Below the pieces are notes generated by a model. It worked only from the letters and a program-made list of their open reading frames with translations. It was not told the DNA's origin and searched no databases. Shown here in pieces: positions 36,220-54,370 of a stretch of DNA of 64,000 nucleotides. The stretch covers positions 16,602,001 to 16,666,000 of the forward strand of contig JAILWY010000013.1 in assembly GCA_022113835.1 (NCBI GenBank). The letters run 5' to 3'. Every line of letters starts with the position of its first letter. Position 1 is the stretch's first letter. The translations under genes and the position numbers were made by a program. This stretch comes from Atopsyche davidsoni. Lineage: Eukaryota; Arthropoda; Insecta; Trichoptera; Hydrobiosidae.

Positions 36220-36345
36220 ATATTTCAAATAAAATACTTTTTGTGCATGTTAATTTTTATTGGTGTCCGGTTTCGCCAACCTTTTACGTTAGAATTATCA
36301 AACTGACTATCAAAAAATCACTCAAGCATTTCATTTAAAATATTT
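36220..36345. repeat. Palindromic hairpin repeat, copy 7
   Basis: Left arm AAATAAAATACTTTTTGTGC, core TTATTGGTGTCCGGTTTCGC, then CAACCTTTTACGTT and AGAATTATCAAACTGA (36257-36306). It is followed by AAAAAATCACTCAAGCATTT and CATTTAAAATATT, the opposite middle arm. The right core arm is deleted. Confidence 0.8.
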
Positions 36346-39066
<2,721 letters not shown>

Positions 39067-39075
39067 TTATATATA

Positions 39076-39728
39076 TCTACTATAATAATATCCACTGTGT
39101 GTGTGTATGTTTCATTTTTTGGTTATTTTTAGTTCTCTATAGAATATCTTAAAAGATACAAGGCTGATTTTTTGCACGTATTGTGCCGAATTTCAAGACG
39201 ATAGGATATTATTTTCATTCATAAACTAATTTAATAAAACTAAAAAATATGCTTTGGCGAGTTTTAATATGTACGAATTATATGATTCTGTTGTTCACCG
39301 CGAAATTCAAATTTTGAACTTTTACAAAAAAAACAAATTTTGATGCTTCTTAGAAATTTCCAGTTTATGTCAGTTTGACACAAGTACCATCTTTATTTTT
39401 TTATTAGAAATTATTAATCACATCATTAATAACTCTATATGCCTCCTAAAAAATAACACCGTCTACGCACAGCAAACGTAATTCAAAAAGAATTGCACAA
39501 TTGAACGTGATAAAGACTGCATCAAATAAAGAACAGTGCAGTGAAAGTGATGCGTTGTTTGGGACACGAAATGTGACACAAATGTCAAGCAATGAATCGA
39601 AAAGAAAACGTGAACAGCGTCTTCTTAAAATTCGAGTACCCAGATATTCGAGTATTCAGCCCAACATATGTTCTAACACTATTGCTTCGTTCATCGAATC
39701 GTTATTCTGTGACGGGCTACATTTCTAG
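39076..39728 (+). mobile_element. Non-autonomous Helitron, copy C, 653 bp, both ends intact
   Basis: 5' end TCTACTATAATAATATCC at 39076 preceded by A; 3' end GACGGGCTACATTTCTAG at 39728 followed by T. These are the A-TC...CTAG-T signatures of Helitron insertion. The 3' hairpin is degraded relative to copies A, B and D. The interior retains ATGCCTCCTAAAAAA at 39439, now followed by an in-frame stop. A longer open stretch at 39501-39728 (about 75 codons) ends within the terminus and lacks any Rep or helicase motif. Inserted between two AT microsatellite blocks. Confidence 0.88.
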
Positions 39729-39741
39729 TTTATATATAATA

Positions 39742-39746
<5 letters not shown>

Positions 39747-39807
<61 letters not shown>

Positions 39808-39808
39808 A
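39747..39808. repeat. (AT)n-(GT)n compound microsatellite
   Basis: AT run at about 39747-39791 followed by GT run to about 39808, beginning about 18 bp downstream of the Helitron 3' end. Confidence 0.93.
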
Positions 39809-42800
39809 CATACATCTATATAAATACGCAATAATCTGGAAATTTAAAGAATAATATTACTTGTGACTTTAATTAAAGATTTTTTTTTATTTCAAGTATA
39901 TTTAAAACTTTTAATGCATCAGAAAAATGAGAGAACTTTGTGTCGTTTTTATATTTTTGTATTTTTTATGTTTTAATTGAATTTTGCTTACGGTGTGTTT
40001 GCGTTCGTACATAAGCTTGAATCTAACATGTGTAGGTGAAACTTGAAGAAGGATTCGAGCTCAAAACGACGTCACCGAGGCCGCGCCTATTGCTGGCTGA
40101 GGGTTTATTTACAATAAAACAAATGCATAAATTATTTTATAATATATAAATATATGTTTTTTTGTATTTAAGTCTCGTTTCCGTCAAATTCTTGTCATAA
40201 TTTATACCATAGTGAATCGATTATTTTTAGTGATTGATTTGAAAAATGTTGTGCTTCGTATTATAGTATGTGGATAGAAATAGAAAAAAAGAATCTAATG
40301 CGATGAAAAGCTAACATTTTTGTTAAATGAAAATAGCTTGTTGTATTTTCTGTTTTCTCGAATTTCGATCAGGCTTGGCTCGGTGTAAAGGTAAATATAC
40401 AATTTTATAACGCTTGAAAATCCGAGGTATCTAGTTTTTTTCCGTCCGCAAGGGTTCATTATTATGACAACGGAAACATTCATAATTAGAGACATTTACC
40501 TACCCCCACAGAGCTGGAGCAACTTTTCTGAAAAATACCCCCATGCTTAAATCCCAGTCGTTTACAGTTGTAATATATTTTACACAGGTGATAGGAACGA
40601 GCCTCGGGGGTAGAGAATTATGTACTCCTAGATCGGGGGTTGAAACTGCGCTAGTATAAAAACTACCACTGTCTCACTCGAGATAAACTCTGAGCCGACG
40701 AAAAATACTTCAGTGAGAAACACTGTCAGAAAATGTGCTTTTGTTCAAAAAATTGTATTGATTCTCTCTGCATATGAATTGAGATTTTATGATTTCTGCT
40801 TTTAATTTTGAGTCAGGTGAAACGGACAATTTTATTGTAGTTATTTAATAAAAGTGACTAATTTTTTATCATAAAATATCTTTAACAATTAAATCTTACA
40901 AAATTTATTTTGTTAATCTTGTATTTTTTGACCAAGTATCAAAAGATAATATCTCCACGCTTTTATCAATATATATTTAATTTTGGAAAAATTACTGGAG
41001 TTTATCAGGTTAATAGGTACTTAAATATTATTGATAAAAAGAAAACAAAGCTAAAAATTAATTTTAAGTATATTAACTTTAAAAACCCTTATCATATAGC
41101 TCTGAATTCATATATATATATATTTAATAATTTGTGTTTTTTGACCGTCTTCTGTTATTTCGTACTTGGGGTTGTTTTACATTAGTATATCGTTCGTTCC
41201 ATAAACGTGATAATTGACATTTAATATAAATTTTATTAACTCGATCGAATTTACCAGCGTAGAATATATTATACTTCTGCGCTCACGTATAGTATTTAAA
41301 TCAAAAGGTTTATCTTTTTATTGCGCAGCGGCCACCCAGTTCGAAATAATTTCCATCATAAAGCAGGTATATGCTCAATTCCTGCGCCAATGCTGGGCCT
41401 TCGAATTTCAGGGGTCTCCATATCACAAACCGAGCGATCAAATAAAATACCCCCACCGCATTTCAGCCAAATATAAGAGAGCAGTTTCCTAATATAATAT
41501 CGAGGGTTGATATTGAATGTTTTCATCGGAGACCGAGGAAGCTCCGCCTAGGTCGGCGGAGTCTCGGAGCCCGCGATGTACTTCGATTACGATGCATGAA
41601 AATATTGACTTGGCAGTATTGTTTTGTAAAGTAATCATTTTTTATAAAAAAATTAAACGTGATTTTTTATGGGTCGAAACAATTTATTTGAAAACGAAAA
41701 ATCCTTCTGCACGTTCATCGTAAGCGCAACCTGTATTAACACAAATACTCGTAGTATGTGTATTAAATTTTTTGATTTGAAAAAATTGTGGCAGAATTGT
41801 GACTTGTCAAGTTATGTAGGAAATACGATCCAAAGAATCTATGAAATAAGCTTCATTATATTTACTTCCAAATGTCTCCCCAGGCCGGCGCCCCCGGGCC
41901 TCCTGTACCGGCTCTCTGCTGTGCGGATGCCTGATTTGTGTGCGCGAACGCTCTTTTACTATCGCGTGTCCTTGAAACTCGGCGTAATAAATAAGGTTGA
42001 CTGCTGTTCATCTACTTGTTGGTGTGCAGGAGAGTATTTGTGTGGTGTTCAATTAGAAGAAAATAAGTGACATCATTTTACTGCGCTTTACCAAAACGAT
42101 AACACATTTTTTATTTATTATAAAGCCCCATTTTACCTGTACCCCTATTTGCATTATTGTTTTTTTCATTTCACAGTTATGTATTTAAGATTATTATTTT
42201 AACAGATGTTTTAGTTAATAAATATTTAAAAACTTGCAAAGCTTCTAATATTTATCACTGAAACAGTGAGAGTTCTATTAGCTTACCACACTAATAGAGC
42301 AAATTATCAATACTCGCTTTCAATAAAAGACATTATCAATTGGGACTAACTGTAAACAATATTAGTTATATGATACCAAGTAAAATTCAAATCTGTAATG
42401 GAAAAACCCTTTAAATCAGCTCACCAAGGAATATGCTTATGCCATCCAATTTAATTAATATTGAGTTAAGAAAAAGCTTTTCAATCATAATTATTTTTAT
42501 TTCTTTGCGGACACACAAAATATTTGTTTATAAGCCCGACTCAAACGTTCGTTGCAATTATTATACTATACATAAAAAATATGTTATGTAAATAATTTTT
42601 TTAAATAATAGCTTCAAAATAATTTTCTACACCTCGAATGTAATAATAAATAACTATGCTCAGTGAACTTCATATTTTGAAATTTTATTTGCACAAAATT
42701 CATTTCACGATTATCATGCATCGATGTATTAACCAGGAATGCACTCCGTTAACTATAAATCATGAGTAATTCTGACCACAAAATCGAAATACTTAGAAAG

Positions 42801-45800
42801 TGCACAGCGGGCTTGAAATCAGAGTCATTAGTAGGAATATAAGGGTCGATTCACGTGCCCGATCACCGCGGAAGGCGGCACGGTCAATTTCCAATCGCGC
42901 ATGATTGCGGCTGCAGCCAATCTGCCCTACTCGCAGCGCACTCGAGTCTTGCATCCGTGATCAACTGGTTTCGACACGCAAAGCTTAGGAATTATAAAAA
43001 AAAAAAAAATTGGTATTTATCAAAAAATAAACACGGGACAGTAAAAAATACCGGCTTTTACTAAAAAAAGTTACAGTTAAAGTCTTTTTTCTTCGTTTAT
43101 AATCATTATAGAAATCACTAACTTATTTACAAGAAATAAGTCTTTAAAATTCGTTAAAAATTTGTTTTTATTTTTGTTTTAATATTTAGATGAAAAATAT
43201 TTTTCCAAATTTTTAAGGTGCAAAATATTTATTATCACAATATTCATAAAGTGATTATTTTAGTGCACATTATAAATTAGCTTACATCGTTTTATTTTTT
43301 TGTACACTTTTGGTAAATAAATCAAATACACGATGTTTGTTTCACTTTCACTTTTATTATATTGAATAATAGTATCAGCAACAATATTTGACGTTTTAGA
43401 AATATAAAAGAGTGAATATATATTCCGTACGAATCCGAAGGTTCCGGAGATCTTCCAAGCGATCGAATATGTAAAAAAAAAACTTCCAAGACATATCTCT
43501 TACTGAAATCTTTGACCATATAATGCAAATCATATTCTTTGAAACAACAGTTTTATTATTTTTCTTTGTATTTTTTTCCAGATACTTGTTTGCCGTCCTC
43601 AACATACGGATATACAAACACATCCCACCGCAACTCCTTGAGTTGACAATCATACTTTTTATTAAAGTTTCATCTATGTACGGAGATCTTCAAAATCATG
43701 TCAATGCCGAGGAGAAAAAATGCAGATTTCTTTATACTATTTAAAAGTGTTTACCATCACTAAAAACTTTATTTTAGTAAATATTGATAAATAATTTAAT
43801 TGGAATACACTTTAATTGGTTAGGAGCATGATTCATTTTTTTTTGTTAATTTTTATTCTATAAGCGGGAGTCGTTCATGCGACAATAATCTGAAAACAAC
43901 AAGTGTCTGAGCAGACCGCAAATGAAAATTTTTTCATTGATATAAAAGGTGGTTGCGGATGAGTCTAGCTCGATGAGTTTTTTATATATTGAAAATTGAG
44001 TCTTAAAAACCTGCAATAATTGGGAGTTTTTTGAAGAGATCTCTTACATTTTTGACTTGGAGACAATTCTGCAAACTTTCAAAGCAACAAAATTGCTGCC
44101 AAATATCTTACCAGCCAGGCGACAGCCGCGGCTGCTCACCGCGCCTCATTCTTTTTAAAATACAACGCGTCCTCTGCTTTGACTATTTTAGTTGCTTTTA
44201 AAATAAATTAAGTTTATTTTTACAGCCAACGTAAACAATATTATAAAATTTATTCATTTCGGGTACAGAGAGAATCGCGCAGTTCCTATATACCCAGCAT
44301 GGTAACTCAACTCAACTTAATAAATTATGTCACTAAAATTTTTAAAATGGAATTCTAGAATCGAAGACACTGTTTGGAAGAAACAAATGAACGCATAATC
44401 ATTGTATTTGTTTTTATCCGCAATTTTGTATGCGACTCACTCGATAATTATATTTGATAATTTCCCATATTTATTTACGGATTTTTTAGAGTTTAAATGA
44501 TCTGCGGTTTTTGAATATCCGTCACGATGATACAAGTAAATGTACACTTGAATATTAATGACATCATAGAAACTCTACTTGATGAATGGCAAGGCTTATT
44601 TAAATGCTGTAAGGCTTGCACCGAGCGCCCCCTCCTGGCTTTATTTCGACATTAGACTCGGCATCCCCAGACCAGGAACGCCGGGAATCCGGAGCGCGAT
44701 TTGCACTCCATTGACGAAATTGGTGACGGGACGGCCCGCCGCCCGGCGCGAGGCAGCTCGAGGTGACTGTTAAATATTGTATCATGATTTAAGCAAATAT
44801 CTACCTGTATCTGAACGTATTTTCAGACAGGAATTTAATTAGAATATCTGCAGCGAAGGCCCTAGAGTTTGAGAGAAAATCGTTTAGGGTTACCAAAAAT
44901 AGTAATCGGGAAAAATATCAGAAATCTAAAAAAATAATTTATTTAACGACTGCACACTGGTTATTTATTTTACTTTATAAAAAATAAAAACATCAACATT
45001 TTACTCCTCTAGAAATTATTTTTTCATCTTTTCTTTCCACAACAGTCGTAGTGGATATTAAAAAGAAAAAGACTCGATGTAGCCAATCTAAACATATCTG
45101 GAAATATATTTAATTGTGATAATGTTACATAAAATATTGAATTAAATGATTTTTTTTTAAAGATTATGACGATATTAAAATTCAGATTGTCTTAAAAATA
45201 ATATCAACAAAAGCATGTTCCTTTGAAAATGAAATCTCAAAATATTTGGAATACTAAATTCATAAACATAACATGTATATAATAGTTTTCTTAGTTATTT
45301 AATAAAATTACACTGTCCATATTAGTTTTCAATTTAATATCTTTTTAAAAAAATATTAAAATAAATGCATTAATTTATTTTGCTAAGTGGAGCCCTTAAG
45401 CCTAGGGGATGATAAAGCTACGACTATTGCTGTTCGTATCACCCCGGCTGTGGCAGAGAGGAGTGTAAATTGTTACCGAGCCTCGGGTAAAATATTTCAG
45501 TCAAAGGAAGCATTTTCAAATTAAACGGAATGAAGGTATCGTTCAGACATCCGCCGATGAAGTTCAATATGGACTCAAGAGCAGTTTACTGTTAGCATAA
45601 AATAAATCGCATCTCATTTCTGATGTTTTGATTAACAACATATTTAAATATTAAAAAACAATCTCTTTTGATGATTTTTTAAAATAATATGACGCATTGC
45701 TGTCATTGTTTCTGGTTCCTCAAATTAACCCATGAAACTGGTTATAGATATGAGTATAGATGAAGCCAATGCAATATTTTTTTTATATAAAAGACGCTTA

Positions 45801-45850
45801 AGACATCCGCGAAAATCAATAAAATATATTATTATATCAATATTTTAAAT
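39809..45850. other. Long AT-rich non-coding stretch with GC-rich islands
   Basis: Six kilobases without supported genes. Islands at about 40500-40690 (mild), 41515-41580, 41880-41990, 42850-42975, 44610-44765 and 45400-45480. The 133-codon frame at 41669-42070 and other frames of 60-90 codons were read through and show no domain or conserved motif. No transposon ends recognised. Confidence 0.5.
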
Positions 45851-45950
45851 TGAGTGATTTATCCGCATATATTTTTTTATAGGTGACCGGTTCCGCCAAC
45901 TTTTCACGTTGGCATTATCGAACTGAGTGATATTTGATATTTTAGAAATT
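45851..45950. repeat. Palindromic hairpin repeat, copy 8 (left half)
   Basis: TGAGTGATTTATCCGCATAT (degraded middle arm), then TATAGGTGACCGGTTCCGCC and AACTTTTCACGTTGGCATTA (45878-45917), then TCGAACTGAGTGATATTTGA. The opposite core arm is absent. Confidence 0.75.
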
Positions 45951-46640
45951 AAAGTATGAAGTCAGTTGCAATGAGCATGTTAAAATAAAGGTTAATTCGA
46001 AATCATCATATTTTATTGCAAACATATTACAAACTGCCTCCGATATTTTTGGATGTTATAAGTCTTGAAATAAAACAAATCAGTATTGAAACATTTCAAA
46101 TTTGTTTTCACCTGTGTGTGTTTTTGAGTCATTATTATAAATTAAAATATATTTAAATATAATTTCTATTATTCAGTAATAGGTGTATATCAATGATTTT
46201 TTGATAAAAATTAAAAGCAAATCAGATGCTACCATTTAAAAATTTATAAAGTCGAATATTTTACGTTATACGTTTATACATGCACTGATGTCGATAGACT
46301 GTCATCATATTATTATTTGCATGCTCACAGAGTACAAGATGTAAAATAAAACGAATAAATTTTATTAGTAAGGTACAAAAAAGTACGGATACTAGAGCCT
46401 AGAAAACTGTGGTATTTGACCTTGAAATAGAAATAATAAACCTTGTATAATTATTATCGTATAATCGAGTTGGTTCCATAAAACGATTATTTATTCAAGC
46501 AATTAAAGAAACACACATTATTCATCAGAAAACTTGCATGGGAAGCGAGCTCGTTCTGCTAGATTTTTTAAATCTCAAATATCCGTAAGCACTCTGCCGA
46601 GCCCAGCACCGCGCTGGAGCCGCCTTGGGAAATCAGCGGC
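45951..46640. other. Non-coding spacer
   Basis: AT-rich up to about 46540, then rising GC content leading into the G-rich array. No gene supported. Confidence 0.5.
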
Positions 46641-46786
46641 GAGGGGCGGGGGGCGGGGTGCGGGGGGCGGAGGCGGGGGCGGGTGGCGCGGGGCGGGGGT
46701 GCGGGGCGGGGGCGCGGGGAGCGGGGCGCGGGGCGGGGGGCGCGGGGCGGGGGGCGCGGGGCGGGGGGCGCGGGGCGGGGGGCGAC
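46641..46786. repeat. G-rich array, 14-bp unit at its right end
   Basis: Irregular GGGGCGGGG-type sequence. The last part is four perfect copies of CGCGGGGCGGGGGG (46727-46782). Nearly every position is G or C, with the G on the top strand, so quadruplex formation is plausible. Open frames rich in Gly, Arg and Ala across it are repeat artefacts. Confidence 0.9.

Positions 46787-50083
<3,297 letters not shown>

Positions 50084-50128
<45 letters not shown>
50084..50128. repeat. (AT)n microsatellite
   Basis: AT dinucleotide run preceded by a short CA-rich stretch (ACACACAT). Confidence 0.93.
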
Positions 50129-50130
<2 letters not shown>

Positions 50131-51294
50131 AACACCTACATATATTTATGTGCATATATTTTATACATAAAGATTAATTGTTATTAGTATCGCAACTCAC
50201 CAAGCTTATTGTAACGATCATGCGAATTTTTTCAGAACAATATAATGTGATTTAATTGAATGGTACGAAATTCTTCGAACCATCGATGCATCAGGACGCG
50301 CGGCGTGCTTCGCGTTGTGGACAATATAATCGAAATGCATTTATTATTCTACAATAAATATGTATTATTGATAGCTTCACCGTATTCACGTAGTATTTTC
50401 GTATTTTACCTAGACATCATCTAAGTTCGATAAAAAGTTCAAGATTGATGATGAATATTTGATGACGTCCCTTTATAGCCAAAAAGTTTTCATTGTCACC
50501 ATTAGGTTCAACTCTTTTAATATAACGCGGCACTGCCAAATGAGTTTATTTTTAATTAAAATTGAAAACCATTGATTAATTCTAAGTTGTTTGGAAAAAA
50601 AAAAGTGCACTCTTAAAATAAAACTATACTTCACGGAAAAAAAATATGACACGTGAAAAATAGCATGAACGCTTAATGAGTATGAAGATTTCCAACCATT
50701 ATGCAATATTTTAATTCAACTAATTAGATTAATTGAATAGCGATAGAGTCGAAATCACATTTACTATCTCCCGGTCACCAAGGAGCAAGTTATTCCTCCA
50801 TACACATTAAGCTAGTAACCGTGACGTGGCATATCTTGAGGGTGGTTAGCATCTCTTAGACCTAACTACCGAACGCTAATGACGTCAGCCGTCACAGCTT
50901 GCAACCGAAAGATCCGACTTGACTTTAATTTATTTACATTTATATTAAATGACACTACGAAAATAAATAATTTTGGAAATATAACCATACTAGCATTTTT
51001 TACATTGCTTAAAAATTTTCCTGCATCTTGGAATACATAAATTACGGAGTAATTTTAAGGTATTTCTTTATCTAATGAACTTACATAGCTGCGACTGCTC
51101 GGCTTGTTGTAGTCTACCCATCCCGTTGACAATGGCGAACAATCCGGCGAGCTGGTGAGGTGCCTCGGGCCGGATACTCGCCAATGTACTTGCATCTCTA
51201 TAAGCTGATGGTTGTTCAATAGTTGCAGCCAAACGATTACGGATGACGATTCAGATTTGCAGAAATAATGTTGGAAACCTAAAATGACGGTATT
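50129..51294. other. Non-coding stretch with GC-rich patches
   Basis: GC-richer patches at about 50770-50910 and 51100-51200. No gene or repeat family recognised upstream of the transposase remnant. Confidence 0.5.
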
Positions 51295-51880
51295 GTTTTG
51301 GTTATGAGTGACGAAGCTCAGTATTCAGCTTCAAAAAATTCACAAAAACTCCATGAAAAAGCGACGTGACATTAGTCGAAATTTCATTATCGCTCCTTAT
51401 TTTTTTCGTGAAAACGGTCGGACCATCACTGTGAACACAGACCGTTACCTAGCGATGCTGCGTGAGTTCTTTCTGCTACAATTGAGAAAACGACGAATCA
51501 ACCTCAATACAGTATAGAGTATGGTTTCAATAAGATGAGGCGGCATACCATACATCGAGAGCAGCTTTGGAATTTCTAAGACAAACCTTCCCTGGTCGCC
51601 TTATTTCGTTGCGCGGAGATGTGGAGTGGCCTCCTCGGTCACCGGGCCTGTCTTTTTATGACTATTTCTTATATGACTATATATTTGATATATCAAAGGA
51701 CATCACGTACAATTGAAGCACTGAGTGACACAATAGCATTAGAAATCCGAGCGGTTCCATGTAAAATGCTTCGTAATGGCAACGTCCAAGTTACATATTG
51801 AAAAAATAAAATTTAAGTTTCGTTTTAACATGAGTGTGTACCTGTTATTTCAAATCATCCTTACCTCTCTGCCTAACCCT
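51295..51880 (+). mobile_element. Tc1/mariner-superfamily transposon remnant (DD41D-like), copy 1
   Basis: Decayed 3' part of a transposon. From 51302 it encodes VMSDEA (first catalytic Asp, codon 51310-51312), then after an internal deletion a block related to HEK. In other frames follow ENGRTITVNTDRYLAMLREF and WFQ-stop-DEAAYHTSRAALEFL (second Asp, codon 51534-51536), then GDVEWPPRSPG and YDYF (third Asp, codon 51660-51662). Exactly 41 residues separate the last two Asp, and that stretch is open. The tail is deleted relative to copy 2. The non-coding 3' end CTCTGCCTAACCCT (51867-51880) matches copy 2 and runs straight into a TA microsatellite. The 5' end was not found. Confidence 0.82.
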
Positions 51881-51881
51881 T

Positions 51882-51907
51882 TATATATATGTATATATAT
51901 ATATACA
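51882..51907. repeat. (TA)n microsatellite at the transposon 3' end
   Basis: TATATATATG followed by more TA repeats, directly after the transposon terminus. The same terminus-to-TA arrangement is seen in copy 2 at 55680-55711. Confidence 0.9.
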
Positions 51908-53580
51908 TAGTAAAACAAATGTTAAAGTGCAATTTTAAAATGAATGCAATACGGTTTCTTGTCAGGGTGTATTGTGAATGAGTCACTGTTTAAAATAAAT
52001 TAGGATTAAAAATAAAACCACTCCAGTTAGCCAAATATACGAAAAGCCATTTATTTTTAAGCAATGGCCTCCTAATCTCTTTCTCTACCAAAGAATAACA
52101 GACAAAATAAAAAAGGCGCTACAATATTTATTCCCTCTTCCGCTTTACCCCGCGCCGCTGCCGAGCCTGTCCAAACAGGGGACCTCCCGGCCGCCTCGGG
52201 CGAATGATAAAACAGAAATCTGTTATAGACACCGCACATAAGGAAAACAACGAGCTAGTTGACTTTTCAAATAAGCACTTATCGTTTTAACATAAAAAAT
52301 GACAAAAACACGACCCTCTCTAGATATATTGAATAACTGCTTTTTTCCCTTTTTGGTTTGTTTAATTTTGGATTTGAATAAGATTTTGTATGTTTTGTGA
52401 AAGTATACAGCATTGAATAAAATCTATATGTTGTTTTTATATTTGAATTCAATGCTTTAAAGCGATCGATGCTTACAAAAATAAGCCAAAGAAATAGAAA
52501 GGAAGATTCCATATAAAACTAGAGAGTAAATAAAAATTGGTTGTAGATTTATATTTTGAAAAGAAATAAAGTTAAAGTTAAGTCTTATGCACTTTAAGTC
52601 TCAGAAATTTTAGCTATTATGGTTTTGAATAAAATAATGAATTCAATTACTTTGCATATTTAAGAAATAAAAGTTTTCTGGTAAATGTCATGTTTTTAAA
52701 TAATTTATTTTTATCAAGATTACATCTATGTCCTATTTTTCAGAAAAAAATACTTCTTGAAATCAAACAGAATACTAATTTATTTAAATATTAGTTCGTT
52801 TATTGTTTTTTTTCACCAACTCTTTTAAAAATATCAAATACTGATAAACTTGCTTTCTGCGAGTGAACTTTCTCATAATAATAATTTCCTTTGCGTTTTC
52901 GAAATTGAAAACAAAATATTTTATGCTAAAAAATGGTAACTTTTTTCCATACCCATCCGTCACGTTTACAAATTATGTTGCCAACTTGTATCCAGCCAAT
53001 AGCGTCCTAGAAGTCTTACAGCCACACTTCCGGAGCGTCGCGTCCTCAGGCGCTCTGCCCTCAGGTGCGCACCTTTCCCCCTGGAGCGGAACTGAGCAGT
53101 GGTGGCTGTACCGACATCCATGGACGCATTTGATTCCCGACGAGAGATGCAAACGCAGCAAACAAAATACAATGACCGGCTGGGAATCGGTTTTGGTGTC
53201 AGCGGCTCGTGCGGCTTTCGGTCATGCGGACCGAAGGCGACTTTCCATTCCGCCGGCCCGGCTACACTCGATCCAATCTAAACTAACACTCAATCGACTA
53301 TACATTTATGATTATACAAAACATAAGTATGCAAAATAGGTAACGATTTGGTTTTGAGCCTATTTTTTCATGATTGTCAACTTAATGCTTTTACTATAAT
53401 ATATAACTGTCACATTTGTATCACGCAATAATTGCGAAATATCATTTCACAAAGATTATAGAATTTTTCTCGGAAAATATCTAATTATAATTGAAAATTG
53501 TTTATGGGACTATAAAGAGCTTAATGAAAGTTTTGTCTTTCGAGAGAATAATAACAAATTTCTAACTTAATTAATTTTAA
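51908..53580. other. Non-coding stretch with GC-rich islands
   Basis: Islands at about 52130-52210 and 52990-53275. The second is covered by open frames on both strands, the longest 158 codons on the plus strand (52863-53339), but none has a recognisable domain and the frame extends into AT-rich flank. No gene supported. Confidence 0.5.
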
Positions 53581-53786
53581 TATTTTCAATTAAATACTCC
53601 AGTGATTTTTCCACGTGTTTTTTTTAATTGGTGACTGATTTTCCCAACTTTTTTGAGTTTGATAATGCCAACGTAAAAGGTTGGCGAAACCGATCACCAA
53701 TAAATATTAACAGGTGGAAAAATCACGCAAGAATTTAAATAAAATATTAAAATGTAATTCCACCATGTACTCTCTGTAAAAATATG
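53581..53786. repeat. Palindromic hairpin repeat, copy 9 (nearly complete)
   Basis: Left arm ATACTCCAGTGATTTTTCCA then CGTGTTTTTTTTAATTGGTG and ACTGATTTTCCCAACTTTTT. Right arm GTTTGATAATGCCAACGTAA then AAGGTTGGCGAAACCGATCA and CCAATAAATATTAACAGGTG, GAAAAATCAC. The right outer arm AATTCCACCATGTACTCTCT and GTAAAAATAT ends near 53786. It shows outer, middle and core arms in order on the right side. Confidence 0.88.
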
Positions 53787-54260
53787 GATTACTCAATTAA
53801 TTTTATAAATTAACAATTTACCGGTTACTTCAAATTTGAAAAATACTTTATTCAAGCCACAAGCCTAGACCTGAACGCATCAAACAAATATCTGTGTTGT
53901 AGGAAGACAGAGGCATTTCTCGGTCGTCTCATATATCGCTCACGTCTTTGAAAAAGTGTGACATTGCAATCATTGTTATCCTATGTGTAAAGAAAGAATA
54001 GTAATATCCATTAAAGCTTTAACAAAAGACTCCAATGTCGTCAGTTTGCATTGTGAGTTACGGAATCATTTCCACCTGTAATGTAAATGGAAGAAGCGGA
54101 GCACACGAGCCCTTCTGCAAACTACAGGGTGTACGTGGCTGCAAGCTGAATTTACGTTTCCGTTACAAAGTAATACTGGATGATGTGCACGTAGAAACGG
54201 ATAAGTAAGGGGGAATGGGGCGTGAAACGAATAGCGTCTCGGCTCCCGACCGAGTCGGGC
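53787..54260. other. Non-coding spacer
   Basis: AT-rich to about 54060, then mixed composition rising to the G-rich array. Nothing recognised. Confidence 0.5.
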
Positions 54261-54370
54261 CGGCGGGGCTCGGCGGGGCTCGGCGGGGCTCGGGGGGGCT
54301 CGGGGGGGCTCGGGGGGGCTCGGGGGGGCTCGGGGGGGCTCGGGGGGGCTCGGGGGGGCTCGGGGGGGCT
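54261..54370. repeat. G-rich tandem repeat, 10-bp unit, 11 copies
   Basis: Three copies of CGGCGGGGCT (54261-54290) followed without a break by eight copies of CGGGGGGGCT (54291-54370). The single C-to-G difference between the two unit types is fully partitioned along the array. Runs of seven G per unit on the top strand favour quadruplex formation. Flanked by GC-rich shoulders, all inside AT-rich DNA. Confidence 0.95.

Noticed and set aside
41669..42070. 133-codon open frame
   Set aside because: No domain, AT-rich and GC-rich parts mixed, no splice or promoter support.
52863..53339. 158-codon open frame over a GC-rich island
   Set aside because: No recognised domain, overlapping open frames on the other strand, and extension into low-complexity AT flank; GC-rich DNA lacks stops by composition.
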